Source of the DNA: Nephrocerus scutellatus
Lineage: Eukaryota > Arthropoda > Insecta > Diptera > Pipunculidae
Direction: 5' to 3'
DNA length: 64,000 nt
Assembly (NCBI GenBank): GCA_947095585.1
Contig: OX352763.1
Span: 40,164,010 to 40,228,009, forward strand
The notes beneath the pieces are model-generated. The model was not told the origin of the DNA. It worked only from the letters and a program-made list of their open reading frames with translations, and searched no databases. The position numbers were made by a program, and so were the translations under genes. Shown here piece after piece: positions 33,605 through 43,439 of the stretch. Every line of letters starts with the position of its first letter. Within the stretch, counting starts at the first letter, position 1.

Positions 33605-33868
33605 CTCATTTGCTATATTGCTTTCAACAAAAAAAATAAAAATTACAACAACAAACACATTGGATAGACCAGAAATGATTAAGAAATATTTAACCAAATT
33701 TTTAGTTATAATTCTCACCACCAGAGTCTACTTTTAAAAATTATATATGGATAAGTTGGCAAACACATGAAACAAAAAATTTACCAATATTTGGTTAGTT
33801 TTTGCTGTTGCTTTAATCAGCCGTTAACCACAAAAAAAACCTTACTCATTTTGTTGAAAGCAATAATC
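33605..33868. mobile_element. MITE with ATTGCTTTCAACAAAA ends
   Basis: TATTGCTTTCAACAAAA at 33614 is matched by TTTTGTTGAAAGCAATAATC at 33850-33870 in reverse. The internal ACACATTGGATAGACCAGAA and CACCAGAGTCTACTTT also occur at 55935-56195 and, reversed and partial, at 29690-29832. About 260 bp, non-coding. Confidence 0.7.
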
Positions 33869-33981
33869 AAAATGGCGAAATTTGAATTTGAAGAGAAGGG
33901 TCGGACTGCAAACACCGAGACGGAGGCAGAGAAAATTTAGAACACATGTATTAGTGGGCGTTATAATTGTTAGCTGTGATC

Positions 33982-34287
33982 AAAACCTTCTCTATAGAAA
34001 GCCCAACTGTTCCGATCGTACACAAACCTTCTCTATAGAAAGCCCAACTCTACGCATACTAATGCTGTAAACCAAGACCAAACGCATGTGTGTTTGTGGG
34101 ATGTGAATACAGTGTACACAAAATAAGCAGTCGCAAAGAGCGAGAAACATAAGATGTGGTAGTGGGAAACAGAAAAATTTTATAGGGATTTTGCTCTTTA
34201 GTTGATTACTAATACAAATACGTTTGGTCTAAATCTAAGCATGTATCTGTGTACGATCGGAACAGTTGGGCTTTCTATAGAGAAGGT
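33982..34287 (+). mobile_element. hAT-like MITE, left part, interrupted by a LINE
   Basis: It starts CAAAACCTTCTCTATAGAAA at 33982, with a second partial copy of the terminus from 34023, and runs to CTTTCTATAGAGAAGGT at 34287. The last bases of its right end (TTTTG) lie after the LINE at 39095-39098. The internal block GGTCTAAATCTAAGCATG matches, in reverse, the clean 259-bp copy at 41939-42197. Confidence 0.75.
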
Positions 34288-35404
34288 AAGTGGAGCTGCA
34301 AGGAAACGTCTGAACTTCCTTAAACAGACAGGACTTTCCCATGACGAGGCACTAGCCCAGTGCCAAACAAAAATAAAAGATAGGAAGGTCACATCCACCA
34401 TTAAGCGGAGCCGATCGAACGACTCTAGTCCAAAGAACCCGCCAAAAAGAGATAGACAAACTCACCCCCTCAAACCAGTCGAAAACCCCATAAGGTCGGG
34501 AAATACTGGTTCAGGCGAGGCGGAGGTAGCGGGCGGATCGAACGCAACGTTACGCTACAGTGACGTCACGAAGGCCATCAGGTTGGCAATCTCTGACCAA
34601 GGCTTTCCTGATGTTAAATTGAACGCGGCGCAAATGTCAACGATCCAAGACAACATCATGGACGCAGTAGCGGAGCTTCCCACCGATGGCATTAGCCCTA
34701 ACTTCCTGGGCTGCAAAGCCAAAAGTGGTTGGCTATCCGTGAACTGTGCAGATGACGAAACGGCAGCATGGCTTACCAATACGGTACCAACCCTGAAACC
34801 ATGGCCAGATGCCAGTTTGAAAATAATCCGAGAGGACGAAATCCCTCGCAACCAGATTTTCTACGTCTATCTTCAGCACTGCAGGAATGAGACGAACGAG
34901 AAAATCAGCAGGCGCCTGATAGTTCAAAATAAGGAGCTGCGCAACGCAGAATGGAAAATCCTGTCAAGAAAAGACAGAGAGAATGACTACCTGCAGTTGA
35001 CCATTTCGGCGTCACAAAAAATAACGGAGAACCTAAAGGGCTCCAATTATAAAGTAAACTGGCTTTTCGGGTTCGTTTACTTCAGACCAAAGAAGGCTAA
35101 AGAAACGGACAAGGAAACCAAAGCCAAAACCACAGAAGCGCCATCAAAACCAGGGCAACAAAGTCTGACAAAGAGACCAACACATCCCACCACGGCCAAC
35201 ACTAAAGCCAAACCCATTGACCGAACACGGAAACCTGGTCACTTGGGACACAAGGTCGATATAAAGGCCTCAAAGAAGCACGGCTTATCGGCGGACAGGT
35301 TAAAAAAGCCTCCCACATCTATAACAAGTCAGGGTATACAAGCTGATCCAAATAGCCCAACAACAAAACAAAGCGATGAGATGTGTGCAAATAAACTTGC
35401 ATAG
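34241..35404 (+). CDS. LINE ORF1 (gag-like), with MITE-derived N-terminus
   Basis: The LINE portion begins at 34288 with VSGAARKRLNFLKQTGLSHDEA, a stretch that normally lies inside such proteins. In the same frame the flanking MITE supplies an ATG at 34241 and 15-16 codons (MYLCTIGTVGLSIEK), so one 387-residue chimeric frame is open to the TAG at 35402. The middle has a folded-looking region (LRYSDVTKAIRLAISDQGFP, DEIPRNQIFYVYLQ), and the C-terminal third is Lys/Thr/Pro-rich. No zinc knuckles are visible. ORF1 proteins bind the element's RNA; whether this chimera is made is unknown. Confidence 0.7.
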   Translation: MYLCTIGTVGLSIEKVSGAARKRLNFLKQTGLSHDEALAQCQTKIKDRKVTSTIKRSRSNDSSPKNPPKRDRQTHPLKPVENPIRSGNTGSGEAEVAGGSNATLRYSDVTKAIRLAISDQGFPDVKLNAAQMSTIQDNIMDAVAELPTDGISPNFLGCKAKSGWLSVNCADDETAAWLTNTVPTLKPWPDASLKIIREDEIPRNQIFYVYLQHCRNETNEKISRRLIVQNKELRNAEWKILSRKDRENDYLQLTISASQKITENLKGSNYKVNWLFGFVYFRPKKAKETDKETKAKTTEAPSKPGQQSLTKRPTHPTTANTKAKPIDRTRKPGHLGHKVDIKASKKHGLSADRLKKPPTSITSQGIQADPNSPTTKQSDEMCANKLA

Positions 35405-38400
35405 GTCAAAGGCAGCTACTGCCAATCTCTGCCACCTCTTCGCAATCAAAAACTGGGACATTGCTCTTATACAAGAGCCCTGGACCAAAAACGAAAAAAT
35501 TCTGGGATTCCCAAGTAAACTAGGTAAGTTGATTTATGACAAAGAAAATGGGAGACCAAGGTCAGCAATTCTGTGCCGTCACTCCCTCAACATTTACTCC
35601 ATAAACCAATTTATTTTCAGAGACCTAGTCGCGATCTCCGTAGAGACGCTCTCGCCACAGGGAAGCAAGAGCACCACAAACTTTGCAGCTGCCTACTTCC
35701 CAGGCGAGGACGAAGATCCCCCTCCAGAGACAACACAGAGCTTCATCAACTTCTGTACAGCTCAGGGCCAAAAATATATAATCGGATGCGATGCAAACGC
35801 ACACCACGTAGTCTGGGGAAGCACCAACACTAACATCAGAGGTGAGCAACTCCTTAACTATTGTTCATCTAAAAATATTATGATAAACAACGTGGGGAAC
35901 GATGCAACCTTCATAAACGCCATACGGAGCGAAGTACTGGACCTTACCCTATCCGATACAAGGACGGCCAGCACGATCCATAAATGGCACGTAATGAAAG
36001 AGGCATCATTTTCCGACCACATGTATATTAGATTCAATATTGAAACTCCTAACAGGGCTCAATCCCTTATAAGAACCCCTAAACATACTAATTGGCAAGT
36101 CTACTCAGACCAACTCAAATGTAACTTAACTGGTATATGTACCCCAATTAACTCCATCGCTGAACTTGACAACTCAGCAAACGACCTTACCGAGGCAATC
36201 ATAAACGCCTACCACGCAAGTTCACCTATAATTCGCATCAGGTGCACCAGGGACGTTCCATGGTGGAATCATGACCTCGAGGCTAAACGAAGAGAAGTTC
36301 GTAAACTCTTTAACAAAGCCAAGCGTACACACACCTGGACGGCCTATAAAATTGCCCTAACCAGATACAACGTGGCTTTAAGGGACAGCAAAAGAAAAAG
36401 CTGGAGAGAGTTTTGCGAAAGTATCGACACACTGCCAACAGCTTGTCGACTACACAAAGCCCTCTCACTTGACCACAATAATCCACTTGGTTCGGTGAAA
36501 AAACCAAACGGGGAACTGACATCCTCTAGACAAGAAACCCTTGAGTGTCTGGTTAAGAGTCACTTTCCCAAGTGCATCATACTGGATAATCAAGAAGTAT
36601 ACGAGGATATAAACATGCACCCACACCTTATCTCAACTGAAGCCTACAGACGCTCAGCCAGCATCTTCCCACCAGAAAGCATCCGCTGGGCGATAAACTC
36701 TTTTGGTCCATACAAGTCTCCAGGTGGAGACGGGCTGTATCCAATCCTCCTGCAGAAAGGCATTAAATTAATAGAACCAGTACTCGTAAAACTCTACAGA
36801 GCCAGTCACAGCCTAGAATACGTTCCAAGGTGCTGGAGAGATGTGCGAGTTCTATTCTTACCAAAAGGAGGAAAGAAATCCCCCGAGGATACTAGGTCGT
36901 ATAGACCTATCAGTCTTACATCCTTCATCCTAAAGTCTATGGAGAAAATAATAGGCCATTACGTAAGATCGAATGCTCTCCAACGAACTCCCTTGAATAC
37001 CAGCCAACACGCATACCAGACTGGTAAATCGACGGAAACAGCACTACATGAGCTGACAACGGAAATCGAAGACACACTTCGAAGCAAAGAAATGGTATTA
37101 TGCGCCTTCATCGACATACAAGGCGCTTTTGACAACACAAGCTTCGAAGTAATTCAAACACAATCCAGATCAAGGGGCATCGACTCCTCTACCATAGGAT
37201 GGGTCATGAGCATGCTAAGAAGCAGGAAGATTCAAGCCTCATTCGGCGAGGAAAGCATCACAATAGCGGCAACCAGAGGCTGCCCACAAGGTGGTGTCCT
37301 ATCGCCCCTTCTGTGGCTATTAGTGATGGATCAGCTGCTCGCTAGGCTAGAAAACAACGGCCTAACTAATATTAGCTATGCAGATGACCTAGTCCTAGTA
37401 GTTCGCGGCAAATTCGAGAGCACGATAACAGATCGCATGCAGGTTGCTCTCAAACAAGTCAAAGACTGGTGTAAAGAGGTTGGACTAAGCGTCAATCCTG
37501 ACAAGATAGTTTGCACCCTATTCACCAAAAGACAAAAAATAACGCTACCAGCAATACAATTCCAAGGCAAAACCATTCAATTAATGCCAGAAGCTAAATA
37601 TTTAGGGTTACTGTTTGACAAAAAACTAACATGGAACCCCCACATATCATATATCACAAACAAAGCTAATAAAGCTTACTTTGCCTGTCAGCGTATGTTT
37701 GGCAAAACGTGGGGAATAAACCCGCAAATTACTCTCTGGCTATACCAAAGCATAATCAGACCCAGGATCACATACGCGGCCCTGGTTTGGTGGCCAAAAA
37801 CAGAGCAATCAACGACACGCTCAAAACTGAACAAAATTCAAAGACTAATATGTCTAAGTGCAACGGGTGCAGCTAAGAGCTGCCCAACGGCAGCGCTGGA
37901 AAAACTTCTAGGACTTCCTCCCCTGCACATACACATCAAAAGCGAGGCTGTAGCAAGAGCCACAAAACTAGAAATACTTAAACAAATAAAGACAAACAAA
38001 CTAGGACACACCAGAATCATAACCAAAATAGACTTGGAATATGTAACTGTCCAACCATCAGACCTAATGATAAAAACTACTAATTTCAACAGGAATTTTT
38101 CAATTAAAATACCCGATCGGAATCAAGTTGAAAATATCATAAGTACCATTCCAAACCATGCATCCATCTGGTACACAGACGGATCAAAAACAAACACAGG
38201 AACCGGAGCAGGAGTATTCGGACCCAGAATAACCCTACGAATACCCCTAGGAAGATCTCCAACAGTATTCCAGGCAGAAACTATAGCAATAGAAGCCTGC
38301 GTACTGGAATGTACTAAAAGAAAGTACAGAAGAACCGAGATCTATGTGATCTCAGACAGTCAAGCAGCATTGCTAGCATTAAAAGGTCCAGTCTTTTACT

Positions 38401-39083
38401 CTAAAACAACGTGGAGCTGTTTCCGCCACTTAGAAGAACTGGCCAAAAACAACAAAATCACACTTATGTGGTCTCCCGGACACTCAGGCATATCAGGAAA
38501 CGAGGCAGCAGACCTATGCGCAAGAGAAGGCGCAGAAGGAATTTTCACTGGCCCAGAACCCAGCATTGCCTATTCCAAATGCCATATCAACAGAAAAATT
38601 AAAGAGTGGGAAAACGCTACTATCGAAGCAGAATGGAATTCTTCGCCTGGGATGAGACAAGCCAAGAAGCTTCTAAACTACAACATTAGTCATATGGACA
38701 GGGCCATCAAACTGGACCGCCATACACTAAGAACACTAATCTGGTATATGACAGGACATGGCCCATTCCGAGACCACCTTTTGAAAATAGGCAAATCCCA
38801 ATCGGACCGCTGCCGATTCTGTAACGAGGCAAAGGAAACGTCAGAGCATATACTCTTCGTATGCGTAGCCCTCACCCAGAAAAGAATGAAACATCTCAAG
38901 GCCTATACGGTTCCATGGCCGAATGCCAGACCAATCGCATTGTCAGACGTGGTGGCATTCACGAAGGAACTGAACAACCACATAATGTGGTAAAACGTCA
39001 GGGACGCACAATAGACCTAAAGGTCGCAGTGCTCAGGGCTGTTCGGCCCCACCTAATATAATAATAATAAAAAAATAATAATA
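34288..39083 (+). mobile_element. Nearly complete Jockey-group LINE (APE-RT-RNase H), slightly 5' truncated
   Basis: The 11-bp ATAGAGAAGGT at 34277-34287 and 39084-39094 is a target-site duplication inside the right end of the hAT-like MITE. The body is 4796 bp, with ORF1 overlapping ORF2 by 29 bases, and ends in a (TAA)n-type tail (about 39056-39083). ORF1 starts without its usual N-terminus, so the copy was truncated on insertion. RNase H within ORF2 and a TAA-rich tail point to a LOA- or I-like clade; I cannot decide between them. Confidence 0.85.
35376..38993 (+). CDS. LINE ORF2: endonuclease, reverse transcriptase and RNase H, intact frame
   Basis: An uninterrupted 1205-codon frame from ATG 35376, overlapping the end of ORF1. 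The N-terminal APE-type endonuclease (residues about 1-220) shows QINLHRSKAAT, LIQEPWT, GCDANAHHVVWGS and SDHMYIRF. RT follows: RPISLTSFILKSMEKI, FIDIQGAFD (motif A, about 577), GCPQGGVLSPLLW, and the catalytic YADD at about 668. RNase H begins near 930 (WYTDGSKTNTGTGAG), with SDSQAALLAL and WSPGHSGISGNEAAD. The C-terminus carries a Cys/His knuckle (CRFCNEAKETSEHILFVC, about 1147). All catalytic motifs look intact, so the enzyme may be functional. Confidence 0.9.
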   Translation: MRCVQINLHRSKAATANLCHLFAIKNWDIALIQEPWTKNEKILGFPSKLGKLIYDKENGRPRSAILCRHSLNIYSINQFIFRDLVAISVETLSPQGSKSTTNFAAAYFPGEDEDPPPETTQSFINFCTAQGQKYIIGCDANAHHVVWGSTNTNIRGEQLLNYCSSKNIMINNVGNDATFINAIRSEVLDLTLSDTRTASTIHKWHVMKEASFSDHMYIRFNIETPNRAQSLIRTPKHTNWQVYSDQLKCNLTGICTPINSIAELDNSANDLTEAIINAYHASSPIIRIRCTRDVPWWNHDLEAKRREVRKLFNKAKRTHTWTAYKIALTRYNVALRDSKRKSWREFCESIDTLPTACRLHKALSLDHNNPLGSVKKPNGELTSSRQETLECLVKSHFPKCIILDNQEVYEDINMHPHLISTEAYRRSASIFPPESIRWAINSFGPYKSPGGDGLYPILLQKGIKLIEPVLVKLYRASHSLEYVPRCWRDVRVLFLPKGGKKSPEDTRSYRPISLTSFILKSMEKIIGHYVRSNALQRTPLNTSQHAYQTGKSTETALHELTTEIEDTLRSKEMVLCAFIDIQGAFDNTSFEVIQTQSRSRGIDSSTIGWVMSMLRSRKIQASFGEESITIAATRGCPQGGVLSPLLWLLVMDQLLARLENNGLTNISYADDLVLVVRGKFESTITDRMQVALKQVKDWCKEVGLSVNPDKIVCTLFTKRQKITLPAIQFQGKTIQLMPEAKYLGLLFDKKLTWNPHISYITNKANKAYFACQRMFGKTWGINPQITLWLYQSIIRPRITYAALVWWPKTEQSTTRSKLNKIQRLICLSATGAAKSCPTAALEKLLGLPPLHIHIKSEAVARATKLEILKQIKTNKLGHTRIITKIDLEYVTVQPSDLMIKTTNFNRNFSIKIPDRNQVENIISTIPNHASIWYTDGSKTNTGTGAGVFGPRITLRIPLGRSPTVFQAETIAIEACVLECTKRKYRRTEIYVISDSQAALLALKGPVFYSKTTWSCFRHLEELAKNNKITLMWSPGHSGISGNEAADLCAREGAEGIFTGPEPSIAYSKCHINRKIKEWENATIEAEWNSSPGMRQAKKLLNYNISHMDRAIKLDRHTLRTLIWYMTGHGPFRDHLLKIGKSQSDRCRFCNEAKETSEHILFVCVALTQKRMKHLKAYTVPWPNARPIALSDVVAFTKELNNHIMW

Positions 39084-39098
39084 ATAGAGAAGGTTTTG
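39084..39098 (+). mobile_element. Right end of the interrupted hAT-like MITE
   Basis: ATAGAGAAGGTTTTG repeats the 11-bp target duplication and finishes the MITE terminus begun at 34271. Confidence 0.7.
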
Positions 39099-39560
39099 TT
39101 AAGATGTGAGTTTTTCACATTTGCGGCCAAAATCTGTGCTCAGGGTTATTTTACCTCATACTTGGTTTTTTTTGGTGTTGTGAACCAAGCACGAATATCA
39201 GCGTAAGGCAGAGTAAGAGCGAATAAAGTTACCCAGTGCACACACCGAATATTTTTACGCCGTGCAACAATTGTTCGGTGTACTCCGGGTAACTATATTC
39301 GCTCTGGTTGATTAAAAGAATAGACCCATTGTCTGTTTGGTGATACTATGTTGAGCTCGTGCGCAGATTTCTAAAAAGAAAAAATACGACGGAATATAGC
39401 TTTGTTAGAATAAATGAGCAGGACGACTACCCAGTGCACACAGTGAATATTTTTACGCCGTGTATCATTAGGTCGGTGTTCTTCGGGTAATTATACTCGA
39501 TCCAGTTGAATAAAAGAATAGATCCAATATTTCCCTTGCAGATATAAAATAACTGGCTAA
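39099..39560. repeat. Right arm of the outer TIR element plus a second terminal copy
   Basis: GTGAGTTTTTCACATTTGCG (39107) and AATAGACCCATTGTCTG (39319) are the inverses of the arm at 33276-33400. Internally ACCCAGTGCACACACCGAAT and ATTTTTACGCCGTG occur at about 39231, and again at about 39429 in a second, partial copy. A further copy lies at about 52960-53070. Confidence 0.55.
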
Positions 39561-39791
39561 CCACAACTTCAATTTAACTATAGTCGGCCCGCTCAATTTT
39601 TCTCGCAGGGCTATAGTGTAAATTCACTTTTACATTATTAAAAATGTAAGAAAAAATTACAAGTAAATATGGCATGATAAAAAATGACCGAACGAAAGAA
39701 ATGCAGATACAGATTTATGAGGGAGTTAGATTTATACAAATTCCAAAGAGCGAAAAGTATACAACTGCACACATAAATAAACACCAACAGT
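39561..39791. other. Spacer, nothing recognised
   Basis: AT-rich and without coding frames of interest. Confidence 0.3.
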
Positions 39792-39804
39792 ACATTATAT
39801 CATA

Positions 39805-40096
39805 ATAATAATATTTGGCGCGACAGACCATTGCGGTCCAAGGTCTGACTTCTCGCGACCATTTGTGCTGCACATGTTAATTTTTGGACACAAATGGAAG
39901 GGACCTACAATTTAAGGCCGGATCCGAACGGCGAATTGAGAAGCTTTCCGTGACAAGGTATTAATTACTCTCGGAACGTTTGTCACCCATTCGCGAGAGG
40001 TGGGACACCGTGAAAAAATACTTTTGGTGTTGCTGGGATTCGAACCTAAACCTCCTGCGCAGCAGCCATGTGCACTACCACTGAGCCACGGCGCCC
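39805..40096 (-). mobile_element. tRNA-derived SINE with 13-bp target-site duplication
   Basis: On the minus strand it starts GTGGGCGCCGTGGCTCAGTG, with an A box (TGGCTCAGTGGTAG) and, after a tRNA-like spacer, a B box (GGTTCGAATCC). The tRNA-like head of about 75 nt is followed by a roughly 200-nt unrelated body and an (ATT)n-type 3' tail. The perfect 13-bp ACATTATATCATA flanks it at 39792-39804 and 40097-40109. Intact promoter boxes and duplication suggest a fairly recent insertion. The partner LINE is unknown; the A/T-rich tail is compatible with a TAA-tailed LINE. Confidence 0.9.
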
Positions 40097-40109
40097 ACAT
40101 TATATCATA

Positions 40110-40744
40110 TTATAGCGTTATTAGAAGACTCGATTATTGTGCTATTTAAATACAAAGATAAATACAATATTTTGACAAGGCATAATTGAACTCAGCATAG
40201 TGTAGCCGAGTTCTTAGGGCACACAAAGTTATGCTTAATACTGCACTATAAGCCTACCTTTTTTGACTAGAACATTTTAATTTTATTAAATTGAAATATA
40301 ATAGCCGATTCTCAGTACAAAATTAATCAAGACAACAATAAAAAGTTATTTTCTTTCGCGTATACACAAAGAAATTAATTTTTTTAATTTTAAAATCTTA
40401 AGAACAAGACATTAATAAATTTACAAAATAATGGTGAAGACACAGTTGCATCAATGCAGTATTTCTTTGGCCAACTATGGATTTAATCACGGCTTTTAGG
40501 GCATATTATAGTCAAGGATAGGGATAAATTGTGGATTTATCCCAATTTTTGTATTTGATTAAAACGGAGAGACTCATTTATAAACTAAAATTATTTGAAA
40601 TAAAATAAATAATTAATATACCACGTTTTTAAAACAAACTCAAATTTATTTTTATTCAAATAATTATTTTCTTCATTTTAGTCTTCTGTGTATGAAGCAT
40701 CTGGAGTTTTGTGCAGGTAATGGAATTGAACGACCCACAAATGA
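40110..40744. other. AT-rich spacer
   Basis: Nothing recognised. Confidence 0.3.
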
Positions 40745-41170
40745 TCAAAAATTATTTTCAGGTCTGGAATTTCTGGAACAAAGCAATTTTTCAAGCGATT
40801 CGCATGAAATTCGGAATGTAGGACCAAGTTGTGACTATAAGATTTCTTCCTATGAAGATTCTGGAATATGATCATTATTCAGATACATCTCGGGAACAAA
40901 GCAATTTTTTAAGCGATTCGCATAAAATTCGAAATATAGGACTTAGATGCGAATATAAGACTGGTTCCTATGGAAATTCTGGATTATGATCATTATGGGC
41001 TGTAATTTCGAAAACAAAGCATTTTCCCAAGCGATTCGCATGAAATTCGGAATGTAGTACTAAGATGCGATTATAAGACTTCTTCCTATGGAAATTCTGG
41101 AATTTTATCATTATGGTCTGGAATTTCGAGAACTAAGCAATTTCTCAAGCGACTCGTGCCTTTTAATTTA
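40745..41170. repeat. Tandem array, four units with exact 118-bp period
   Basis: The landmark AAGCAATTTTT and its variants recurs at 40781, 40899, 41017 and 41135, each 118 bases apart. It is followed by AAGCGATTCGCATGAAATTC and AAGACTTCTTCCTATGGAAA. The units differ by point changes but hardly in length. The ends are not repeat termini I recognise. Confidence 0.85.
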
Positions 41171-41465
41171 ATCGTAATATTGGCCACAACGTCAAAGACA
41201 TATTTTTTTAACAGCTCTTACTTCTCCTTCTACTATCGACGCAACTGCATTACTATGTTTGTGCAGTGATATGATATATTTAATATGTACCCACCTCACA
41301 ATAAATTGTTATGAACATTTAAATCAGCTTAAAAATTATTTATTCTGTTGTATGTGATGTGATTGATGATCATGTATGTGGTTTCAATAACATACAATCA
41401 AGCTCATAGTTTGAGCAGAACGAAACAAACATATGCAGTAGTAGGCTGCGGTCAAGAATTCAGCC
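41171..41465. other. AT-rich spacer
   Basis: Nothing recognised. Confidence 0.3.
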
Positions 41466-41922
41466 GCTTTCTATAGAGAAGGTTTTGCTTTCTATAGAGA
41501 AGGTTTTGATAGAAAGCCCAACTCAATGCATACTAATGCTGTAAACCAATCCAAAACGCGTCTGTATTTTGGAATGTGAATACAGTGTACAAAAAATAAG
41601 TAGGCGCAAATAGCGAGAAACGTAAGATGCGGTAGTGGGAAACAGACAAATTTTATATGGATTTTGCTTTTTAGTTGATTACTAATACAAAAACGTTTTG
41701 GATAGTATTTGTGTACGATCGGAACAGTTGGGCTTTCTATAGAGAAGGTTTTGGTTTTATCCAAAACGTATTTGTATTTTTCTGTTTCCCACTACCATAT
41801 CTTAAGTTTCTCGCTTTTTGCGACTACTTATATTTTGTACACTGTATTCACATCCCACAAACACAGATGCGTTTTGGATGGGTTTCTCTATAGAGTTGGG
41901 CTTTCTATAGAGAAGGTTTTGA
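41466..41922. mobile_element. Cluster of nested hAT-like MITEs in opposite orientations
   Basis: The terminus CTTTCTATAGAGAAGGTTTT occurs at about 41468, 41488, 41731 and 41901, and AGAAAGCCCAACT at about 41511. A forward copy (41508-41752) is followed by an inverted copy (to 41922) sharing the TACAGTGTAC / GTACACTGTATTCACATC core. The clustering suggests repeated insertion into, or hopping near, earlier copies. Short ORFs across it come from the repeat sequence. Confidence 0.7.
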
Positions 41923-41938
41923 GTAATTGTATTGAAAC

Positions 41939-42197
41939 CAAAACCTTCTCTATAGAAAGCCCAACTGTTCCGATCGTACACAGATACATGCTTAGATTTA
42001 GACCAAACGTATTTGTATTAGTAATCAACTAAAAAGCAAAATCCATATACAATTTTTCTGTTTCCCACTACCACATCTTACGTTTCTCGCTCTTTGCGAC
42101 TACTTATTTTTTGTACACTGTATTCACATCCCACAAACACACATGCGTTTGGTCTTGGTTTCTCTATAGAGTTCGGCTTTCTATAGAGAAGGTTTTG
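41939..42197. mobile_element. Clean 259-bp hAT-like MITE with 8-bp target-site duplication
   Basis: Ends CAAAACCTTCTCTATAGAAA and, at the right, TTTCTATAGAGAAGGTTTTG. The 8-mer ATTGAAAC flanks it on both sides (41931-41938 and 42198-42205). Terminal CA...TG and an 8-bp duplication are the hAT superfamily pattern. It has no coding capacity. The internal GATCGTACACAGATACATGC matches the copy at 33982-34287. Confidence 0.85.
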
Positions 42198-42205
42198 ATT
42201 GAAAC

Positions 42206-43439
42206 TCGAAAGTCCCCATAGGTGTTCTGCTTACTCGTTCTCTTAGCCTTGCAGTTGCAACTTGCAACCCATACGGTTGCACGAAAAAGGTTCGTGTTGG
42301 TTCTCTGCTTGCTTTCTTTCAGCTTTTCTTTAATAATTTATAAATTACAAAATTTCTCAGTGAAGGAAATAGAAGGAGAAACGTAAGTTTTTGTAGTGAG
42401 AAACAGGAAATTTTTATATGGATTAAGCATGTATTCTTAAACAGTTGGGCATTCTGTAGAGAAGGTTATGAGTAATAGTTTCTGTTAGTTTATTGTCTGC
42501 TTGTTCCCTTTCGGCTTTTTCAACATTCTGTTCGCCTTCTATCATTATATAACAGACGGTTCGCCATACACTTCTTATTAAATTAACTATGCTTATCATT
42601 GTACTGACTGTATACTAATACAAAATCAAACAATAATCTTTAATATACGGTTCATTTCTCATTGTTTATAGAATAATGACTCTGAAATATCCTTGATAGG
42701 GCCTCAGGTTAAAGAATTTACATGGAAGATTCGAACCATTATAAGTTAGTTTTTTTAACAAAATTAAAGCCTGCGTCTCGTAAAACCGTATGATGCTTTT
42801 GCATTACGTTAAAAAAAAATATACGTATCCGTCAAAATGCATCTTGTATTTATTTGTATGTATATCGAGTGCATCTGAATTTGTTTTTAAAGTTAACAGG
42901 GCTCTAACAAAGAAAAAATTTAAATGGTCGATTAAAATTATTTTTTCGCGTCATGTTTTATTTTCTTTCGTCCCGGACAGACGTTGTCACGCTCAAAACC
43001 CACGGCCGTGTCTTCGACACAGCCTACCCTGCTCTTTTTTTCTATATCCTGACAATTTTTCGGTTTCTTAAGTTAATATTATTAGTTACTTGCTGTACTT
43101 ACATACAGTTTTACTTCTAAATATAATATAGTAGCTGTTGGCGGGCGCTTCGCTACTGTTGTAACTCGGTAGTAATACCTAATGATATTTTATTAGAACT
43201 CTATGAAATATAAATCAATACTCAAATTGAGACTTATTTGGTGATAGGCAAATAAAATAATGAGAAAAAGAGATAGAATAAAAGGAGAGGAATAAAGATC
43301 TGGTTCTTCACAGGTACCCTCATACCCTCATAGGAAGTGAGCGCTAACGCAACTCAACTGCGCAACTAAGTACATGCACTCTAGATTTAAAAGATTCGTA
43401 GCAACATGAAAAAAATGTGTATGTTTTATCATTGACCCA
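42206..43439. other. AT-rich region with a decayed MITE
   Basis: About 42360-42480 holds a degenerate hAT-like MITE end (CAGTTGGGCATTCTGTAGAG, AAGGTTATG). Otherwise no gene or repeat is supported. Confidence 0.35.

Noticed and set aside
35376..38993. Host gene of reverse-transcriptase origin
   Set aside because: Target-site duplication, TAA tail and linked ORF1 show an ordinary LINE insertion and not a domesticated gene.
40020..40096. tRNA gene on the minus strand
   Set aside because: A and B boxes are good, but a proper cloverleaf acceptor stem cannot be closed, and the segment is the head of a SINE with body, tail and target duplication.
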